DNA of 25,063 bases from Sphingomonadaceae bacterium (lineage in GTDB: Bacteria > Pseudomonadota > Alphaproteobacteria > Sphingomonadales > Sphingomonadaceae): the NCBI GenBank assembly GCA_004282995.1, contig SHLU01000008.1, forward strand, positions 1 through 25,063, given 5' to 3'. This document shows positions 1 through 7,306 of this stretch, piece by piece; the stretch's first letter is position 1; each line of letters opens with the position of its first letter. The notes under the pieces were generated by a model. It had not been told where the DNA came from and searched no databases. It worked only from the letters and a program-made list of their open reading frames with translations. Position numbers and translations under genes: made by a program.

Positions 1-108
1 GTCCCCAACTTGGTCGAAGCCATGTTCACGGATTTCCCCGGTCACTCGGGCGAGACCCTGCGCATCTCGATCAAGCCGGAAGAAACCAAGGTTCGCCGGG
101 TCGACTGA
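1..108 (+). CDS. C-terminal end of an unidentified protein (partial)
   Basis: An open frame enters from the left edge and ends at a TGA at 106-108, giving the last 35 residues of a protein (begins VPNLVEAMFTDF, ends KVRRVD). The composition is that of an ordinary soluble protein end, with charged residues and no membrane segment. It is followed 43 bases later by a strong hairpin-plus-T terminator, which supports this being a true gene end on the plus strand. I do not recognise the family from so short a piece and assign no function. Confidence 0.6.
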   Translation, partial: VPNLVEAMFTDFPGHSGETLRISIKPEETKVRRVD

Positions 109-150
109 TTTTCCGGTGGAGGCGTGTCCTCGAGCCTGCAAAAACAATGG

Positions 151-177
151 AGCGGGTCCCAGCGGGGCCCGCTTTTT
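151..177 (+). terminator. Rho-independent terminator after the first gene
   Basis: A 10-bp stem (151-160 pairing with 164-173, one T-G wobble) with a 3-base loop is followed directly by a run of five T at 173-177. It ends transcription of the partial gene at the left edge and insulates the small membrane protein that begins at 261. Confidence 0.85.
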
Positions 178-260
178 GCGTTCAGGACCTGCAGTGATAG
201 AATTGCGGGCAACACCTCTCCGGTCGAACGGTCTCGTTCGACGTTATAGCGAGAACCGAC

Positions 261-563
261 ATGACCAGTGCCAGCCCATCCCCTTTCGCTTCGCAGACGG
301 CGGCACGCTGGCGGCAAACTTACATCATCTTCGCCTGCTTTTTGCTGCTGAGCCCGCTCGTGGCGATGCAATTTACCAGCGAAGTGGCCTGGAAACTTGG
401 CGACTTCCTGGTCTTTGCTTTCATGCTCGCGGGGCTTAGCTTGCTGCTCGAAGCGGCAGCAAGAATCGGTCGCAATGCAGCGATGCGCGCTTGGCTGATG
501 GCGGGGGCGGTAGCGATTTTCCTGGTGATCTGGGCCGAACTGGCCGTGGGGATACTCGCCTGA
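261..563 (+). CDS. Small three-helix membrane protein, function unknown
   Basis: This 100-residue protein has a polar N-terminus (residues 1-18) and three hydrophobic segments at about 20-36, 48-64 and 78-99, with arginines at 70, 71 and 76 in the loop before the last helix. It is therefore predicted to be an inner-membrane protein. I see no catalytic or binding motif. It ends three bases before the stop codon of dut, which is on the opposite strand, so the two genes converge tightly. The region 178-260 upstream is its only possible promoter. Its ribosome binding site is weak. An overlapping minus-strand frame is a shadow. I consider it a real but uncharacterised gene. Confidence 0.7.
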   Translation: MTSASPSPFASQTAARWRQTYIIFACFLLLSPLVAMQFTSEVAWKLGDFLVFAFMLAGLSLLLEAAARIGRNAAMRAWLMAGAVAIFLVIWAELAVGILA

Positions 564-566
564 TGC

Positions 567-1022
567 CTAGAGACCGGCGTGCCCCCCGGTCGAGCCGAAT
601 CCACCTGCACCCCGGTCAGTGTCATCGAGTGCTTCCACCTCATCCCATGTCGCCCGCGTCACGGGTGCCAACACCAGCTGCGCAATCCTGTCGCCCCGGC
701 TGATGGCAAATGCATCTTCGCCGTGGTTGATGAGGATCACCCTCACCTCGCCGCGATAGTCGCTGTCAACCGTGCCGGGCGTGTTGGGGACACTGATGCC
801 ATGTTTGATCGCTAGGCCCGAGCGGGGACGAACCTGGATTTCATACCCCTCGGGAATCGCGACACCAATGCCGGTCGCCACAGCGTGGCGGGCACCGGGT
901 GCCAGCATCACATCCTCTGCCGACACGATATCCATGCCCGCAGCGCCGTCGGTGGCATAGGCGGGCAGTGGCAACCCCTCGCCATGAGCGAGCCGTTTTA
1001 CCCTCACGGGGATATTCGTCAT
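567..1022 (-). CDS. dut: Deoxyuridine 5'-triphosphate nucleotidohydrolase (dUTPase)
   Basis: Dut hydrolyses dUTP to dUMP and pyrophosphate, keeping uracil out of DNA and supplying dUMP for thymidylate synthesis. The 151-residue length fits the homotrimeric family. All five family motifs are visible: AAGMDIVSA (27-35), RPRSGLA (65-71), TVDSDYRGEVR (84-94) with the catalytic Asp and Tyr, RIAQLVLAP (112-120), and the glycine-rich RGAGGFGSTG tail (137-146) that closes over the nucleotide. Its ATG overlaps the coaBC stop codon in an ATGA, so the two are translationally coupled in one minus-strand operon. The coaBC-dut pair is common in proteobacteria. Confidence 0.97.
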   Translation of the reverse strand: MTNIPVRVKRLAHGEGLPLPAYATDGAAGMDIVSAEDVMLAPGARHAVATGIGVAIPEGYEIQVRPRSGLAIKHGISVPNTPGTVDSDYRGEVRVILINHGEDAFAISRGDRIAQLVLAPVTRATWDEVEALDDTDRGAGGFGSTGGHAGL

Positions 1023-2746
1023 TCTTCCTCACCTGACTGCGCGAGTGCCTCGGCCATGCGCTCCACCAGCGCCCGGGCTACATCGTCCTTGTGCATCTGC
1101 GGCAAGTCTTCGACGCCCTGCGAAGTGACAATATGCACCGCGTTGTCACTGCCGCCCATCACGTCGCCGGACACATCATTGGCTACGATCCAGTCCGCAC
1201 CCTTGCGCTTGCGTTTCGAACGGGCGTTGTCGAGAAGATTGTCGGTCTCCGCCGCGAAGCCCACCACCAATTTCGGGCGCTGGTCGCCGACAGACAGGTT
1301 GGTGAGGATATCCGGATTCTCCTCGAGGATCAGCGCTGGCGGAGCCGAGCCGCGCTTTTTCATCTTCTGCTCGACAAAATCGCGGCTGCGCCAATCGGCG
1401 ACCGCTGCCACCATCACCGCCGCATCGGCCGGCAGCGAGCCGCGCACGGCATCGGCCATTTCGCGTGCGCTTTCGACATCGATCCGGTCGACACCGGGCG
1501 GCGTTTTCAAATGCACCGGCCCGGCCACCAAGGTTACCCGTGCGCCCGCCGCAGCCGCAGCGGCGGCGATGGCAAAGCCCTGTTTTCCGCTTGACCGATT
1601 GGCGATGTAGCGCACTGGATCGATCGGTTCATGGGTCGGCCCGGCAGTGACCAACACGTGGCGGCCATAGAGAGGACGATGCTCGGGATCGGGATCGAAC
1701 TCGGGCTGGCCGTCGAGCGGGCTGTTCTCGAAAGGCTCATCCTCGACCAGCGGGCTACCCGTGACGATCGGTTCGGGTCGCTGCTTGCCGGCACCCGTAA
1801 GGACTTCATGGTTGATGGCGTCGGCATCGGTCGGTGGCGCGGAAGCGGCCTTCCCCTTGCTCGCCAGCAAAGGTCCGGCATCCACCGGCACCTCGGGAGG
1901 TTCGGTTGCGGGAGTGGCGAGATCGTCCCCGGATGTCTCATCCCCGACCGGCTCATCACCCCACTCCGCGTTGTCTGCTGGCAAATCTTCGCCTTCGACT
2001 TCTTCGGGAACGTCCCACTGCGCCTCGATTTCTTCGATCGATCGCTTGGGCATGGAACGCGGAATGAGAGAGGACAGCAGTCCGCCCAGCATCCCTTTGC
2101 TGGCAACCTCGGGCTCGGGTTCGAGCGCTTCGATTTCAGGCGCGGTGCGCAAGGGGGCTGGCGCCAGATCGGCCCCGGTCCGAGAGGCAACACGTTCCGC
2201 ACCCAGCATATCGGCAATCGCATTCCAGATATCCTCGGGTTCCCGTAGGCGGCCGGGGCCAAATTCTCCGCAAGCCATCGGGCCTTCGTCCGGGTCGAGC
2301 ACCGCGACACCGGCTTCGCGCAGCCGCGCGACATTCATCTGCGTGGCATCGTGCTGCCACATCTTCACATTCATGGCCGGGGCCACCATCACCGGCTTGT
2401 CGGTCGCCAGCAGCAGCGTAGTAGCGAGATCGTCGGCAATACCGGCAGCCATCTTGGCGAGCATATTGGCGGTGGCGGGGCAGACCACCAGCAGGTCAGC
2501 CTCACGGCTGAGCTGGATATGGCCCATTTCGACCTCGTTGCGGAGATCCCACAAGGTCGTGTGGACCGGATTTTCCGACAGCGCAGCCAGCGCCATCGGC
2601 GTGACGAACTTGGAACCGCCCTCGGTCAGCACGCAGGTCACCGTGCCGCCCTGCTTGCGGATCAACCGCACCAGCTCGCACGATTTGTAGGCCGCGATAC
2701 CGCCGCCGATCACCAACAGGATTTTCGGCCCTTCGCCGCCCGTCAT
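1019..2746 (-). CDS. coaBC: Bifunctional phosphopantothenoylcysteine decarboxylase / phosphopantothenate-cysteine ligase, with a long insert
   Basis: CoaBC makes 4'-phosphopantetheine in coenzyme A synthesis: the CoaB half joins cysteine to phosphopantothenate and the flavin-dependent CoaC half decarboxylates the product. Residues 8-183 are CoaC (GGGIAAYK at 14-21, His76 in GHIQLS, PAMN at 123-126, Cys159 in MACGE). Residues 359-575 are CoaB (LVTAGPTHEPIDPVRY at 365-380, NRSSGKQG, Lys in EQKMKK near 461). Between them lies an acidic, Pro/Glu/Asp-rich stretch of about 175 residues, where the E. coli enzyme has only a short linker, making 575 residues instead of about 400. I chose the ATG at 2746, preceded by GGGAAGGGG; an adjacent ATG at 2749 is the alternative and the frame stays open to 2875. 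It is divergent from the DUF4345-type gene and overlaps dut by four bases. Confidence 0.95.
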   Translation of the reverse strand: MTGGEGPKILLVIGGGIAAYKSCELVRLIRKQGGTVTCVLTEGGSKFVTPMALAALSENPVHTTLWDLRNEVEMGHIQLSREADLLVVCPATANMLAKMAAGIADDLATTLLLATDKPVMVAPAMNVKMWQHDATQMNVARLREAGVAVLDPDEGPMACGEFGPGRLREPEDIWNAIADMLGAERVASRTGADLAPAPLRTAPEIEALEPEPEVASKGMLGGLLSSLIPRSMPKRSIEEIEAQWDVPEEVEGEDLPADNAEWGDEPVGDETSGDDLATPATEPPEVPVDAGPLLASKGKAASAPPTDADAINHEVLTGAGKQRPEPIVTGSPLVEDEPFENSPLDGQPEFDPDPEHRPLYGRHVLVTAGPTHEPIDPVRYIANRSSGKQGFAIAAAAAAAGARVTLVAGPVHLKTPPGVDRIDVESAREMADAVRGSLPADAAVMVAAVADWRSRDFVEQKMKKRGSAPPALILEENPDILTNLSVGDQRPKLVVGFAAETDNLLDNARSKRKRKGADWIVANDVSGDVMGGSDNAVHIVTSQGVEDLPQMHKDDVARALVERMAEALAQSGEEE

Positions 2747-2896
2747 CATGCCCCTTCCCGAAAGTCTCGTAATTGCACCCAGCCTAGCGCCGTGCGCGAA
2801 TCCGCGAAAGTCTTTGCGTCCAATGGTTACGATTTGCCTAGCGAAGCGCGATGACGACCGATAGTCTGACTTCAACCAAGGGGGAGGATCAGCTTC

Positions 2897-3292
2897 ATGC
2901 GTCTCATTGTCACCGCTCTGCTGTTTGTCGGCGGATTGTTCTTTGTGTTCATGGGCGCGGGCTTCCTGCTCGATCCGGCTACTGCGAGCACCGATTTCGG
3001 CCTCCAGTCAGTCGGGACGCGGGGTCTGTCGTCAATCCGGGCCGATCTGACCGCGTTTTTCTGGGTCGGCGGCGGCTGCATGATCTGGGGTGCATGGAAG
3101 CGCAACGGCGATCCGCTAGTCGCCAGCGCGGCTCTGTTCGGCATCGCCCTGCTGGGACGGCTCGTATCGCTGTTTGCCGACGGGAGCTATCAAGGCGCGG
3201 CCTTCCCGATGGCGGTCGAGGCGCTGACCGTCCTGCTATGTCTGGTAGGCTGGCGAATGCTGCCACATCACGACCTGCGCGAGGACGGCTAG
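2897..3292 (+). CDS. DUF4345-type small membrane protein
   Basis: This 131-residue protein has four hydrophobic segments (about 4-25, 50-67, 73-93 and 105-120). It also has the pattern of DUF4345 proteins: a first helix ending in LLDP, a second with FFWVGGGCMIWGAW, and a GRLVSL stretch after the third. The family has no assigned function, and I infer an inner-membrane location. A clear ribosome binding site (GGGGGAGG, 2880-2887) sits nine bases before the ATG. The gene is divergent from coaBC across 150 bases, and its stop overlaps the ubiB stop on the other strand by four bases. The family call rests on remembered sequence pattern, not on a search. Confidence 0.75.
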   Translation: MRLIVTALLFVGGLFFVFMGAGFLLDPATASTDFGLQSVGTRGLSSIRADLTAFFWVGGGCMIWGAWKRNGDPLVASAALFGIALLGRLVSLFADGSYQGAAFPMAVEALTVLLCLVGWRMLPHHDLREDG

Positions 3293-4848
3293 CCGACCAA
3301 TCCGAGCGCGAGGGCACCCGCGACCGCGCCCGCACCCAGCGCCGCGCTCAGGCCGTAGCCCAGCCAGTCGCGTCCTTCGCGCTGGGTGCGACGTTCCCAC
3401 ATCAGTTCGACTTCGGGGAGCGGTGGAGGCTCAGGTGCGCCACCCTTGGCCGGGTAGCGTTCCTCGACCCGGCGGACGAGATCAGGCAGGCGGAGCAACG
3501 TCGAGACGTTTTCCTTGAGCGCATCGGCCAGCGCCGCCTCCGGCCCCAGTTCGTCGCGGATCCAGCTACGTACATAGGGTGCGGAAACATCCCACATATT
3601 GATCTGAGGATTGAGCTGGGTGGCGATACCTTCAACCATGACCATGGTTTTCTGCAACAACAGCAAATGCGGTTGGGTCTGCATGTCGAAATCGCGGGTT
3701 ATGGCAAAAAGCCCGTCGAGCATCTGGCCGACCGACAGCTCGCTCACCGGCTTGCCGCGCATCGGCTCTCCGACGGCGCGCAGGGCAGTGGCGAATTCGC
3801 CGACCGAGTGATAGCTCGGCACATATTGCGCCTCGAAGTGGATCTCGGCCACGCGCTGGTAATTGCCGGTGGTCAGGCCATAAAGGATTTCAGCCAACCA
3901 TTGCCGCGCGCGGCGGTCGATCCGGCCCATGATCCCGAAATCGATGGCCGCGATTGTCCCATCGGCTTCGACGAACAAGTTCCCCTGGTGCATGTCGGCG
4001 TGAAAGAACCCGCCGCTGATGGCCTGGTTGAGGAAGGCCAGCACGAGCCGCTCGGCCAGTTCGGGCAGGTCGTGCCCTGCGGCAATAAGCTCGTCGCGCC
4101 GCGAAATCTTGATGCCGTCGACCCACTCGATGGTCATCACCCGGCCATTAGTGCGGTCCCAGTCGATCGTGGGCACCCGATACCCCGGAAAACCCCGCAT
4201 GCAATCGGCCAATTCGCTGGCGGAGGCCGCTTCGCGCCGCAGGTCGAGCTCGGAATTGGTCCAGCGCTTGAAATTGGCAATCGTCAGGCGTGGTCGCAGC
4301 CGCGCAGCTTCCCCGCCCATCGCCTCGACATGGGCAGCAGCCCATTCATAAGTCTGTATGTCGCGCGCAAACTGTTCGCGAATACCAGGCCGCAGAACCT
4401 TGAGCGCGACCTTGCGCCCGTCGCTCGTAACCGCCTTATGGACCTGGGCGATAGATGCCGCGCCGATCGGCTCGGGATCAATCTCCGCGAACAGGGTTTC
4501 GAGCGGCTGGTCGAATGTCGCCGCCACCGACGCCTCGATCTCGGCAAATGGAACTGGTGGCAAGCTGTCCTGCAGGCTGAGCAGATTGTCAGCTGCCTCC
4601 TGCCCGACAAGGTCAGGCCGGGTCGCCAGCGATTGCCCCAGCTTTATCGCCGCCGGACCGATATCCTGGAACGCCCCGGCATAGTCGGGCACTGCCGGGA
4701 CCCGCGCACCCAGCCGGGCGATCCGAGCCAGCCGCTTGACCGGCGTCGGCGTATTGGGATCGCGCTCTATTCCACGCAAGGCTCCGTGCCGTGCGGCAGT
4801 TCGCCCCCATTTGAGGAGGCGCCAGATGTGAGTGATAGGCCGGGTCAC
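3289..4848 (-). CDS. ubiB: UbiB protein-kinase-like ATPase for ubiquinone synthesis
   Basis: UbiB belongs to the ABC1/ADCK/COQ8 atypical kinase-like family, which is needed for ubiquinone biosynthesis and acts as an ATPase at the membrane. The 519-residue protein shows the family signature KLGQ at 69-72 (the KxGQ motif), the alanine-rich nucleotide loop PIGAASIAQVH (127-137), the ATP-contacting lysine in VALKV (150), DLRREAASA around 202-210, HADMHQGN (283-290) and DFG (303-305). A hydrophobic C-terminal segment with a GAGAVAGALALG pattern is the expected membrane anchor. Translation starts at a GTG at 4848, four bases after the ubiE stop, with GGAAGA upstream inside the end of ubiE. The two genes therefore form an operon in the same pathway. 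Confidence 0.96.
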   Translation of the reverse strand: MTRPITHIWRLLKWGRTAARHGALRGIERDPNTPTPVKRLARIARLGARVPAVPDYAGAFQDIGPAAIKLGQSLATRPDLVGQEAADNLLSLQDSLPPVPFAEIEASVAATFDQPLETLFAEIDPEPIGAASIAQVHKAVTSDGRKVALKVLRPGIREQFARDIQTYEWAAAHVEAMGGEAARLRPRLTIANFKRWTNSELDLRREAASASELADCMRGFPGYRVPTIDWDRTNGRVMTIEWVDGIKISRRDELIAAGHDLPELAERLVLAFLNQAISGGFFHADMHQGNLFVEADGTIAAIDFGIMGRIDRRARQWLAEILYGLTTGNYQRVAEIHFEAQYVPSYHSVGEFATALRAVGEPMRGKPVSELSVGQMLDGLFAITRDFDMQTQPHLLLLQKTMVMVEGIATQLNPQINMWDVSAPYVRSWIRDELGPEAALADALKENVSTLLRLPDLVRRVEERYPAKGGAPEPPPLPEVELMWERRTQREGRDWLGYGLSAALGAGAVAGALALGLVG

Positions 4849-4852
4849 CCGA

Positions 4853-5584
4853 TCAGATCTTCCAGCCCGAATGGATGGCCACTGCGCCGCCCAGAATCAG
4901 CTCGACCCTTGTGTTGGCAAAACCGGCATCGCTGATCATCGCTTCGAATGCGCGCGGCTTGGGAAAGCGGCGGATCGATTCGGCCAGATAGCGATAGCTT
5001 TCCTCGTCATCGGCAATCGCCTTGCCAAGTTTCGGCATCAAGCGATGCGAATAAAGGTCGTATAATTCCTTGAAGCCGGGCCATTCGGTGGTGCTGAATT
5101 CGAGACAGAAGAACCGGCCGCCATGTCGCAAGACGCGGTGTGCCTCGGCCAGTGCAAGGTCGATACGGGTCACATTGCGAATGCCGAAAGCGATCGTATA
5201 GGCGTCAAATTGCTGGTCGATATAGTCAAGAGCCTCAGCGTTTTGCTGGCTCCACACCAGGCCTGTCAGTCCGCGTTCCATAGCCCGCTCAACCCCAACG
5301 TCGAGCATTTCCTGGTTGATGTCGGCCACCGTCACATCGGCCCCGCGCTCGGCCAGCCGGAAGGCAATGTCGCCAGTGCCGCCGGCCATGTCGAGGATCG
5401 CCTCGCCCGGCTGAGGCTTGACGCGGCGCACAAAGCGGTCTTTCCACAATCGGTGCATGCCGCCCGACATGGCATCATTCATGATGTCATACTTGGCCGC
5501 GACATTGGAAAACACCGCGCCGACGCGCCGGGTTTTCTCTTCGGGGGCTACGTCTTCATAGCCGAAAGATACTGTATCGCTCAT
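4853..5584 (-). CDS. ubiE: Ubiquinone/menaquinone C-methyltransferase UbiE
   Basis: UbiE is a class I S-adenosylmethionine-dependent methyltransferase that adds the C-methyl group to the quinone ring (2-methoxy-6-polyprenylbenzoquinol in ubiquinone synthesis). The 243-residue protein shows the family opening FGYEDVAPEEK (7-17) and VFSNVAAKYDIMND (24-37), the SAM-binding motif ILDMAGGTGDIA (63-74), FGIRNV in mid-protein and the C-terminal GGAVAIHSGWKI. I chose the ATG at 5584 because conserved sequence begins there; the frame stays open upstream to 5773 but that part lies across the divergent mutM gene. The 60 bases between ubiE and mutM must hold both promoters. ubiB follows after four bases. 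Confidence 0.97.
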   Translation of the reverse strand: MSDTVSFGYEDVAPEEKTRRVGAVFSNVAAKYDIMNDAMSGGMHRLWKDRFVRRVKPQPGEAILDMAGGTGDIAFRLAERGADVTVADINQEMLDVGVERAMERGLTGLVWSQQNAEALDYIDQQFDAYTIAFGIRNVTRIDLALAEAHRVLRHGGRFFCLEFSTTEWPGFKELYDLYSHRLMPKLGKAIADDEESYRYLAESIRRFPKPRAFEAMISDAGFANTRVELILGGAVAIHSGWKI

Positions 5585-5644
5585 TGCGCCTCGCGCCTTA
5601 GAGGCAATTGCCACCCCGGCAAAGGGTGTTAGTGGGGTCGCGCA

Positions 5645-6460
5645 ATGCCTGAACTTCCCGAAGTCGAAACAACGGTGCGCGGGCTTGCCCGGTTCCTGGA
5701 AGGCGAGCGGATCACGCGCGTGACCTTGCGGCGTCCCGACATGCGCTTCCCCTTTCCCGATGGGATTGGGCAAGCCCTGACCGGCGCGCGAGTGACCGCG
5801 CTAGGGCGACGGGCCAAATATGGCCTTGTCCATACCGATCGCGGCCAGACGCTGATCTTCCACCTTGGCATGAGTGGACGCTGGCGCATCGACCCGGGCG
5901 ATATAGACCGGCATGACCACTTGCTGATCGAGACCGAGGGCAACCGCTTCGCCCTCAACGATCCGCGCCGCTTCGGCTGGGTCGACCTGGTCGACACAGG
6001 CAATCTTGAAAACTGGCCGGCCTTTGCCACGATGGGGCCAGAACCGCTCGGCGGCGGACTGGATGCGCCCTATCTGCGCTGCGCGCTGGCGGGCCGAAAA
6101 CAGGCCATCAAGCTATGCCTGCTCGATCAATCAATCATCGCCGGCCTCGGCAATATCTATGTTTGCGAGGCCCTGCACATGGCGGGGATCCATCCGCGAA
6201 GGGCCGGTGGCCGCGTCTCGCTGGCCGCGCTTGAGCGACTTGTGCCTGCGATTCGCCAGGTGCTCACGCAATCGATTGAGGATGGTGGATCCTCATTGCG
6301 CGACTACGCCCGGCCCGATGGGGAACTGGGGTATTTTGCTACCCGCTTCCAGGTCTATGGCCGCGAGGGGCAGGCGTGCCTGCGTGGCGATGGCGGCATT
6401 ATCCGTCGCTTTACGCAAGGTGGACGCAGCACCTGGTGCTGCCCGCAATGCCAGCGATAG
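5645..6460 (+). CDS. mutM: Formamidopyrimidine-DNA glycosylase (Fpg/MutM) with an altered zinc finger
   Basis: MutM removes 8-oxoguanine and ring-opened purines and nicks the abasic site by beta/delta elimination. The 271-residue protein begins PELPEVE, with the catalytic Pro2 and Glu3. It has Lys58 in RRAKYG, HLGMSG (73-78), NDPRRFG (105-111), and the helix-two-turn-helix region LLDQSIIAGLGNIYVCEAL (159-177). The C-terminal zinc finger is unusual: Cys245 is followed by L-R-Gly248 rather than by the usual second cysteine, with one extra residue before CPQC (266-269). Cys265 next to Cys266 is an additional cysteine. The Arg of GGRST that contacts DNA is kept. Activity is likely but metal binding is uncertain. 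It is divergent from ubiE. Confidence 0.96.
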   Translation: MPELPEVETTVRGLARFLEGERITRVTLRRPDMRFPFPDGIGQALTGARVTALGRRAKYGLVHTDRGQTLIFHLGMSGRWRIDPGDIDRHDHLLIETEGNRFALNDPRRFGWVDLVDTGNLENWPAFATMGPEPLGGGLDAPYLRCALAGRKQAIKLCLLDQSIIAGLGNIYVCEALHMAGIHPRRAGGRVSLAALERLVPAIRQVLTQSIEDGGSSLRDYARPDGELGYFATRFQVYGREGQACLRGDGGIIRRFTQGGRSTWCCPQCQR

Positions 6461-6479
6461 CGCCGCGCGAGGCCCTACG

Positions 6480-6501
6480 CCCTACCTGCAGGCAGGGTTT
6501 T
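6480..6501 (+). terminator. Weak possible terminator after mutM
   Basis: An imperfect inverted repeat at 6480-6497 (CCCT/AGGG ends, one A-C mismatch, inner CC/GG, loop TGCA) is followed by four T. It lies 20 bases past the mutM stop. The stem is short and the T run modest, so it may be only a pause site. Confidence 0.35.
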
Positions 6502-6503
6502 CC

Positions 6504-6531
6504 TTGACGATTCGGCACCTGCCACCTATGT
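6504..6531 (+). promoter_or_regulatory. Probable sigma-70-type promoter for rpsT
   Basis: TTGACG (6504-6509) and CTATGT (6526-6531) are separated by 16 bases and resemble the alphaproteobacterial housekeeping pattern of TTGAC followed by CTATNT. They lie about 90 bases before the rpsT ATG, in the only gap between mutM and rpsT. This is a match by eye only. Confidence 0.4.
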
Positions 6532-6622
6532 GCGCCGCTTTCCGGTGGTACGCCGCCGTTTTTCGCAGATCACTCATAGCTAGCATCCGGTCGCATCGGG
6601 CGATCGCGCAACAAGGACGAAC

Positions 6623-6883
6623 ATGGCCAACACGCCGCAAGCCAAGAAACGCATCCGTCGCAACGACCGCCGCGCCGAAGTCAACGGTGCGCGCATGAGC
6701 CGCATCCGTTCCTTCGTGAAGAAGGTCGAGACCGCGCTTGAGGAAGGCAACAAGGAAGCTGCCCAGACGGCGCTCAAGGAAGCCCAGCCCGAAATGGCTC
6801 GCGGTGTTTCGCGCGGCGTGCTCCACAAGAATACTGCTGCGCGCAAATATTCGCGCCTGAGCAAGCGAGTCGCTGCGCTCTGA
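6623..6883 (+). CDS. rpsT: 30S ribosomal protein S20
   Basis: S20 binds 16S rRNA early in assembly of the small ribosomal subunit. The 86-residue product starts MANTPQAKKRIRRNDRR, has the typical basic helical composition, and carries the conserved KNTAARKYSRLSKRV end. AAGGA sits six bases before the ATG. A likely promoter lies at 6504-6531 and a strong terminator at 6923-6954, so this is probably a single-gene transcript. The rpsT-dnaA adjacency is common in alphaproteobacteria. Confidence 0.98.
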   Translation: MANTPQAKKRIRRNDRRAEVNGARMSRIRSFVKKVETALEEGNKEAAQTALKEAQPEMARGVSRGVLHKNTAARKYSRLSKRVAAL

Positions 6884-6922
6884 GCAGTTTCGCCAAGGCG
6901 AAATCGGTATTGATATTGAGAT

Positions 6923-6954
6923 GGGGTCGGTGTCCTGGGCACCGGCCCCTTTTT
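6923..6954 (+). terminator. Rho-independent terminator after rpsT
   Basis: A 10-bp stem (6923-6932 with 6940-6949, one T-G wobble) with a 7-base loop is followed by five T at 6950-6954. It separates rpsT from the dnaA leader. Confidence 0.85.
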
Positions 6955-7306
6955 GCTGCATTGCGCAATCGCCGATCAAATGATGGTTAAGTATTGGTTT
7001 TCCCGCGATTCGCATACTGTTGCATAGATTTTTACATTATAAACAATGACTTAAACGCAGGCCTGCGGGTTTGAGGCCTGTCAAATAGTTTATTTCATAA
7101 AAATTACGGCCCTGCCTCTTGCGAAGAATCGCAGGAGCCGATTTAAGGGCAGTCGCTGCAGCACGGGACAGGCTCGGCGTTACAAAATGAGGCCGATGGG
7201 GGGCACCAAAACCGGAAAAGGGATTCCGGTTAGGGGCGAAGCTGTGCTTGTCGGAATTTCGGGGAATATATGCCGGTCCGCGGACCGGTTGAAAAGGCGG
7301 GGATTG
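6955..7306 (+). promoter_or_regulatory. AT-rich leader/promoter region of dnaA
   Basis: This is the only long stretch without a gene (with the rpsT tail, 6884-7306). Roughly 6976-7110 is far richer in A and T than the rest of the window. It contains a perfect 12-base palindrome (7056-7067, centred on AGGCCT, with a second AGGCCTG at 7074-7080). A 9-bp stem-loop follows at 7116-7137 (loop AGAA, no T run after it). Three GANTC words lie at 7007-7011, 7126-7130 and 7222-7226. I see no consensus DnaA box (TTATNCACA) on either strand and no confident -35/-10 pair. The frame of dnaA is open upstream to an ATG at 7187. The most likely role is control of dnaA transcription; an origin function is only a possibility. 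Confidence 0.5.

Noticed and set aside
885..1610. Long plus-strand open frames opposite coaBC (also 1631-2248, 1761-2690 and 2351-2854)
   Set aside because: They lie opposite a clear coaBC gene, have Arg/Ser/Ala-rich low-information translations and no domain; typical GC-rich shadow frames.
2851..4935. A 694-residue plus-strand open frame
   Set aside because: It runs antisense to ubiB and across the DUF4345-type gene in another frame; its composition is Arg/Pro/Asp-rich and matches nothing. The genuine genes explain the region.
6955..7306. Chromosomal origin upstream of dnaA
   Set aside because: AT-rich, but I find no DnaA boxes, so I list it as a leader/promoter region rather than an origin.
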